Assembly (NCBI RefSeq): GCF_001482405.1
Contig: NZ_LPXO01000005.1
Location: forward strand, 62,001 to 126,000
Origin: Pseudoponticoccus marisrubri
GTDB taxonomy: Bacteria; Pseudomonadota; Alphaproteobacteria; Rhodobacterales; Rhodobacteraceae
Reading direction: 5' to 3'
Length of the DNA: 64,000 bases
Under the pieces are notes generated by a model, which saw nothing but the letters and a program-made list of their open reading frames with translations, ran no database searches and had not been told where the DNA came from. Of this stretch, positions 60,808 through 64,000 are shown in pieces (the stretch's first letter is position 1; each line of letters begins with the position of its first letter). The position numbers and the translations under genes were made by a program.

Positions 60808-62058
60808 TCATTCGCTCTCGTCCTCGCTCTCCTGCTCCGAGGTCCACTCGGTCACCGCGGTGACGGCCACCTGCGACGCGGTCGGCGAGAGCGAGACGTA
60901 GTCGCTTGCCTCACCCGAGGGCGGCGCCGAGCGCACGGTCATGCGGTAGGCGCACCAGGCGGCAATCGCCAGGAAGGTGCCGGCGATGAACAGCCAGAAC
61001 CCGTCATCCCCGATCACATCCATCATCTGCCCTGTGATGAGCGGGCCGGCAATGGCGCCAAGCCCGTAGATGAAGATCATGCCGCCGGAGGCGGCGGGCA
61101 TGTCCTCGAGCTCGAGGTAGTCGTTGCAATAGGCGATCAGCAGGGAATAGAGCGGCGAGGCCATGCCGCCCATCATGAAGCCCGTGCCCAGCAGCACCGG
61201 AAAGGCGGGGCCCAGGACCCAGGGCGTCAGGCTGGCAGCGCCGCCGATCACCGCGACGCCCAGGATCAGCAGGCGCCGGTCGAAGATGTCCGACAGCCAG
61301 CCCACCGGGACCTGGAAGACGATGGAGCCGAGGAAGATGGCGGCGACGAACAGCGTGATCCGGCCCGTCGACAGGCCGATCTCGCTGCCATAGACCGAGG
61401 CCATGCCAAGCTGGGCCGCGAACACGCCGCCCAGCAGCAGCGTGCCCACCGTGGCAAGCGGCGAGGTCTGGTAGAGGCGCTTGAGGCTCATCGGCTTGAT
61501 GTTCTCGGCCAGCGGCACCGGGCTGGCCGACAGCAGGATCGGCGCGAAGGAGAGCGAGACGAGGATCGAGGCCACCGCGAAGACGGCAAAGGTGTCGACC
61601 GGGGTCACGCCGACCAGCACCTGCGCGCCGACAAGCCCGAAGGTCTGGGCCAGCATGTAGGCCGACAGGATGGTGCCGCGGGTCGTGTTGGTCGCCTTGT
61701 CGTTCAGCCAGCTCTCGGCCGAGACGTAGACGCCCGACAGGCAGAACCCCAGCAGCAGGCGGATGACCGCCCAGGCCCAGGGTTCGACGAAGATCGGGAA
61801 GGCGATCAGCCCGGCCGACATGAACGAGCCGAGCGCCGCGAAGACGCGCACGTGACCTACGCTTCGGATGAAGCTCGACGCCAGGCGCGAGCCGATCAGG
61901 AAACCCGCGAAATAGGCCGAGGTCACGACCGACAGCTCGAATGTCGAGAATCCCTCCAGCCCGCCGCGCACGCCCATCAGCGTGGACTGCATGCCGTTGC
62001 CGATCATGATGAGGAGCACGCCGAATAGCAGGGCCCAAACGTGCAGGATGACTGTCAT
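60808..62058 (-). CDS. MFS transporter with acidic C-terminal tail
   Basis: A 416-residue major facilitator protein with 12 hydrophobic segments. MFS-typical loops are SSFIRSVGHVRVFAALG (loop 2-3) and WLSDIFDRRLLILGV (loop 8-9). The last ~25 residues are acidic and Ser/Glu-rich (TEWTSEQESEDESE). The start at 62058 is chosen because earlier in-frame Mets lie in a non-membrane Arg-rich extension. Closest in style to the YfcJ/UMF-like unknown-substrate carriers. No substrate can be inferred from neighbours. Confidence 0.85.
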   Translation of the reverse strand: MTVILHVWALLFGVLLIMIGNGMQSTLMGVRGGLEGFSTFELSVVTSAYFAGFLIGSRLASSFIRSVGHVRVFAALGSFMSAGLIAFPIFVEPWAWAVIRLLLGFCLSGVYVSAESWLNDKATNTTRGTILSAYMLAQTFGLVGAQVLVGVTPVDTFAVFAVASILVSLSFAPILLSASPVPLAENIKPMSLKRLYQTSPLATVGTLLLGGVFAAQLGMASVYGSEIGLSTGRITLFVAAIFLGSIVFQVPVGWLSDIFDRRLLILGVAVIGGAASLTPWVLGPAFPVLLGTGFMMGGMASPLYSLLIAYCNDYLELEDMPAASGGMIFIYGLGAIAGPLITGQMMDVIGDDGFWLFIAGTFLAIAAWCAYRMTVRSAPPSGEASDYVSLSPTASQVAVTAVTEWTSEQESEDESE

Positions 62059-62276
62059 TTCGGGACCTCGCGGCATTCGGGTCTGTGTCCGCGGCACCCT
62101 TGGGCCAGGCATCCGCGCGCCCAGCCCAACTATGTCAGGGCCGCGATTGCAAGCGCCGATGCCCCCGGACAGGCGGAATTTTTCCGCCGTGCCCGTGTCG
62201 TGATCGCCGGCGCGGTCGCAATCGGCTTGCGTGACCCGGCGGGCGCGGCCATGCACCCCGCAACCGGGGCGGGGCA

Positions 62277-62298
62277 CCTGTCATGGGCCTGTCACGGG
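62277..62298. repeat. Tandem 11-bp direct repeat upstream of ABC ATPase gene
   Basis: CCTGTCATGGG and CCTGTCACGGG lie back to back 55 bases before the ATPase start and differ at one position. The 11-bp period puts both on the same face of the helix, as for a tandem regulator site. The 294-base gap (62059-62352) has no other gene that I can support. Confidence 0.45.
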
Positions 62299-62352
62299 AA
62301 TGCGACAGAAGCGGCGCACGAAACAGGACAGGTATCAGGAGGCAGCACCGGA

Positions 62353-63393
<1,041 letters not shown>

Positions 63394-63396
63394 GGT

Positions 63397-63939
63397 ATGC
63401 GGGACCCCGAGCGCCTCTTCCCGGCCGGTGCCGACCGGCTTGCCCATATCCGGCGGGTCATGCAGACCGCCCGCGCGTTGGAGGCGCGCCGGTGCTTCGG
63501 CGGCCGGCTCGTCCTGGCAGCCGCCTATCACGATATCGGCTACGCCCCTTCGCTGGTCGTGACCGGCTTCCACCCGGTCGACGGCGCGCTGGTGGCGCGG
63601 CGCGACGGGCTCGATACCGAGATCGTGGATGCGGTCCTGCACCATTCCGGCGCGCGGGCACTGGCGCAGCGCAGCCGCCCCGACCTGGTGGCGCACTATG
63701 GCCCGGTTTGCCGGATGATGGACACGGCGCTCAGCCGCGCGCTGACCTTCTGCGACCTCCGCTCGGGCCCGCGGGGCGAGCGCCTGTCCCAGTCCGAGCG
63801 GTTGGCCGAGATCGCGGTACGCCATGCCGGCAACGCCGCGCTTCTGGCGGCGATGGAAGAGGCTCGGCCGGATTTCATGGCCATCGAGGCCGAGTTCGGG
63901 CCGTGTCTCGCTGCGCCGCTCAGATCCGCCACGGAATGA
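63397..63939 (+). CDS. HD-domain metal-dependent phosphohydrolase-like protein
   Basis: A 180-residue protein. HIRRVMQTARAL and the HD doublet in AAAYHDIGYAPS define an HD domain, and VLHHSGARALAQ provides further His ligands. HD proteins hydrolyse phosphate esters or nucleotides. It starts three bases after the ABC ATPase stop codon, so it is in the same operon. The 3' end overlaps the convergent partial gene by 20 bases. Substrate unknown. Confidence 0.82.
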   Translation: MRDPERLFPAGADRLAHIRRVMQTARALEARRCFGGRLVLAAAYHDIGYAPSLVVTGFHPVDGALVARRDGLDTEIVDAVLHHSGARALAQRSRPDLVAHYGPVCRMMDTALSRALTFCDLRSGPRGERLSQSERLAEIAVRHAGNAALLAAMEEARPDFMAIEAEFGPCLAAPLRSATE

Positions 63940-64000
63940 CGCCCGGCGGCGCGCGGCGGCCCAGCCGGTCCAGCAGGACCATCAGAACGATCGTGGCCAG
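63920..64000 (-). CDS. Partial gene: C-terminal end of a probable ABC permease
   Basis: The minus strand from the window edge reads 26 codons (LATIVLMVLLDRLGRR...IPWRI) to a TGA at 63920. A hydrophobic helix followed by a short basic tail is typical of the end of binding-protein-dependent permeases. Convergence with the ABC ATPase/HD operon suggests, without proof, that it is a subunit of the same importer. The upstream part is outside the window. Confidence 0.5.
   Translation of the reverse strand: MATIVLMVLLDRLGRRAPPGVIPWRI

Noticed and set aside
60638-60901. An 87-codon plus-strand frame after the YdeI-like gene
   Set aside because: It overlaps the end of the MFS gene, has no clear ribosome site and matches no family. 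A decayed gene fragment is possible but unsupported.

Overview
The window is high-GC alphaproteobacterial DNA, most probably from a member of the Rhodobacteraceae (Roseobacter group). It carries a complete repABC replication/partition module (about 38.5-42.1 kb) with a ccdAB toxin-antitoxin pair next to repA. The sequence is therefore most simply part of a repABC megaplasmid or chromid, although integration of such a module in a chromosome cannot be excluded. I see no transposase, integrase, phage gene or CRISPR array in the 64 kb. Coding density is high, with many ATGA stop/start overlaps.

Layout from left to right. 0.2-7.5 kb: a five-gene minus-strand operon plus the divergent regulator cdhR that together predict conversion of gamma-butyrobetaine or crotonobetaine to carnitine and on to glycine betaine. 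The carnitine dehydrogenase is fused to a betainyl-CoA thioesterase domain. 7.8 kb: a tRNA-Arg(CCT). 8.2-9.5 kb: a MocD-like membrane di-iron oxygenase with its MocE-like Rieske ferredoxin. 9.7-22.8 kb: two tandem paralogous AraC regulators, a sugar isomerase/epimerase, a PhyH-type Fe(II)/2-oxoglutarate dioxygenase, an atypical metallo-beta-lactamase-fold protein, a peptide/oligosaccharide-type ABC importer and a GH38 alpha-mannosidase. This looks like a locus for uptake and breakdown of a (modified) mannoside. 23.0-24.8 kb: glutathione S-transferase, MdaB-type quinone reductase and divergent HxlR regulator. 25.0-32.9 kb: an AmiC/AmiR (ANTAR) operon with a second peptide-type ABC importer and an acetamidase/formamidase-family enzyme, preceded by a leader with an antitermination-like RNA structure.

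32.9-38.5 kb: a TctABC tripartite transporter divergent from an HMG-CoA-lyase-like enzyme and a CaiB-type CoA transferase. 38.5-43.0 kb: repC, a predicted antisense ctRNA, parS-like palindromes, repB, repA, operator-like repeats and ccdBA. 43.2-48.4 kb: a second TctCBA transporter with a GntR/FCD regulator and a formylglycine-type sulfatase. 48.5-51.4 kb: two divergent alpha/beta hydrolases of uncommon families. 51.4-55.4 kb: an alginate-export-type outer-membrane porin, a serine hydrolase and a small membrane protein, with a divergent winged-helix protein. 55.4-60.6 kb: an alpha/beta hydrolase, an AraC regulator, a glycine-zipper lipoprotein, a 40-codon small ORF, membrane proteins, an NAD(P)-binding epimerase-like protein and a YdeI-like protein. 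60.8-64.0 kb: an MFS transporter, an ABC ATPase of the Fe3+/polyamine type, an HD-domain protein and the end of a probable ABC permease.

Overall this is an accessory, catabolism-rich region dominated by transporters for osmolytes, amides/peptides, organic acids and glycans, wrapped around the replicon's maintenance genes. Functions were assigned by reading motifs and gene context; no database search was run.
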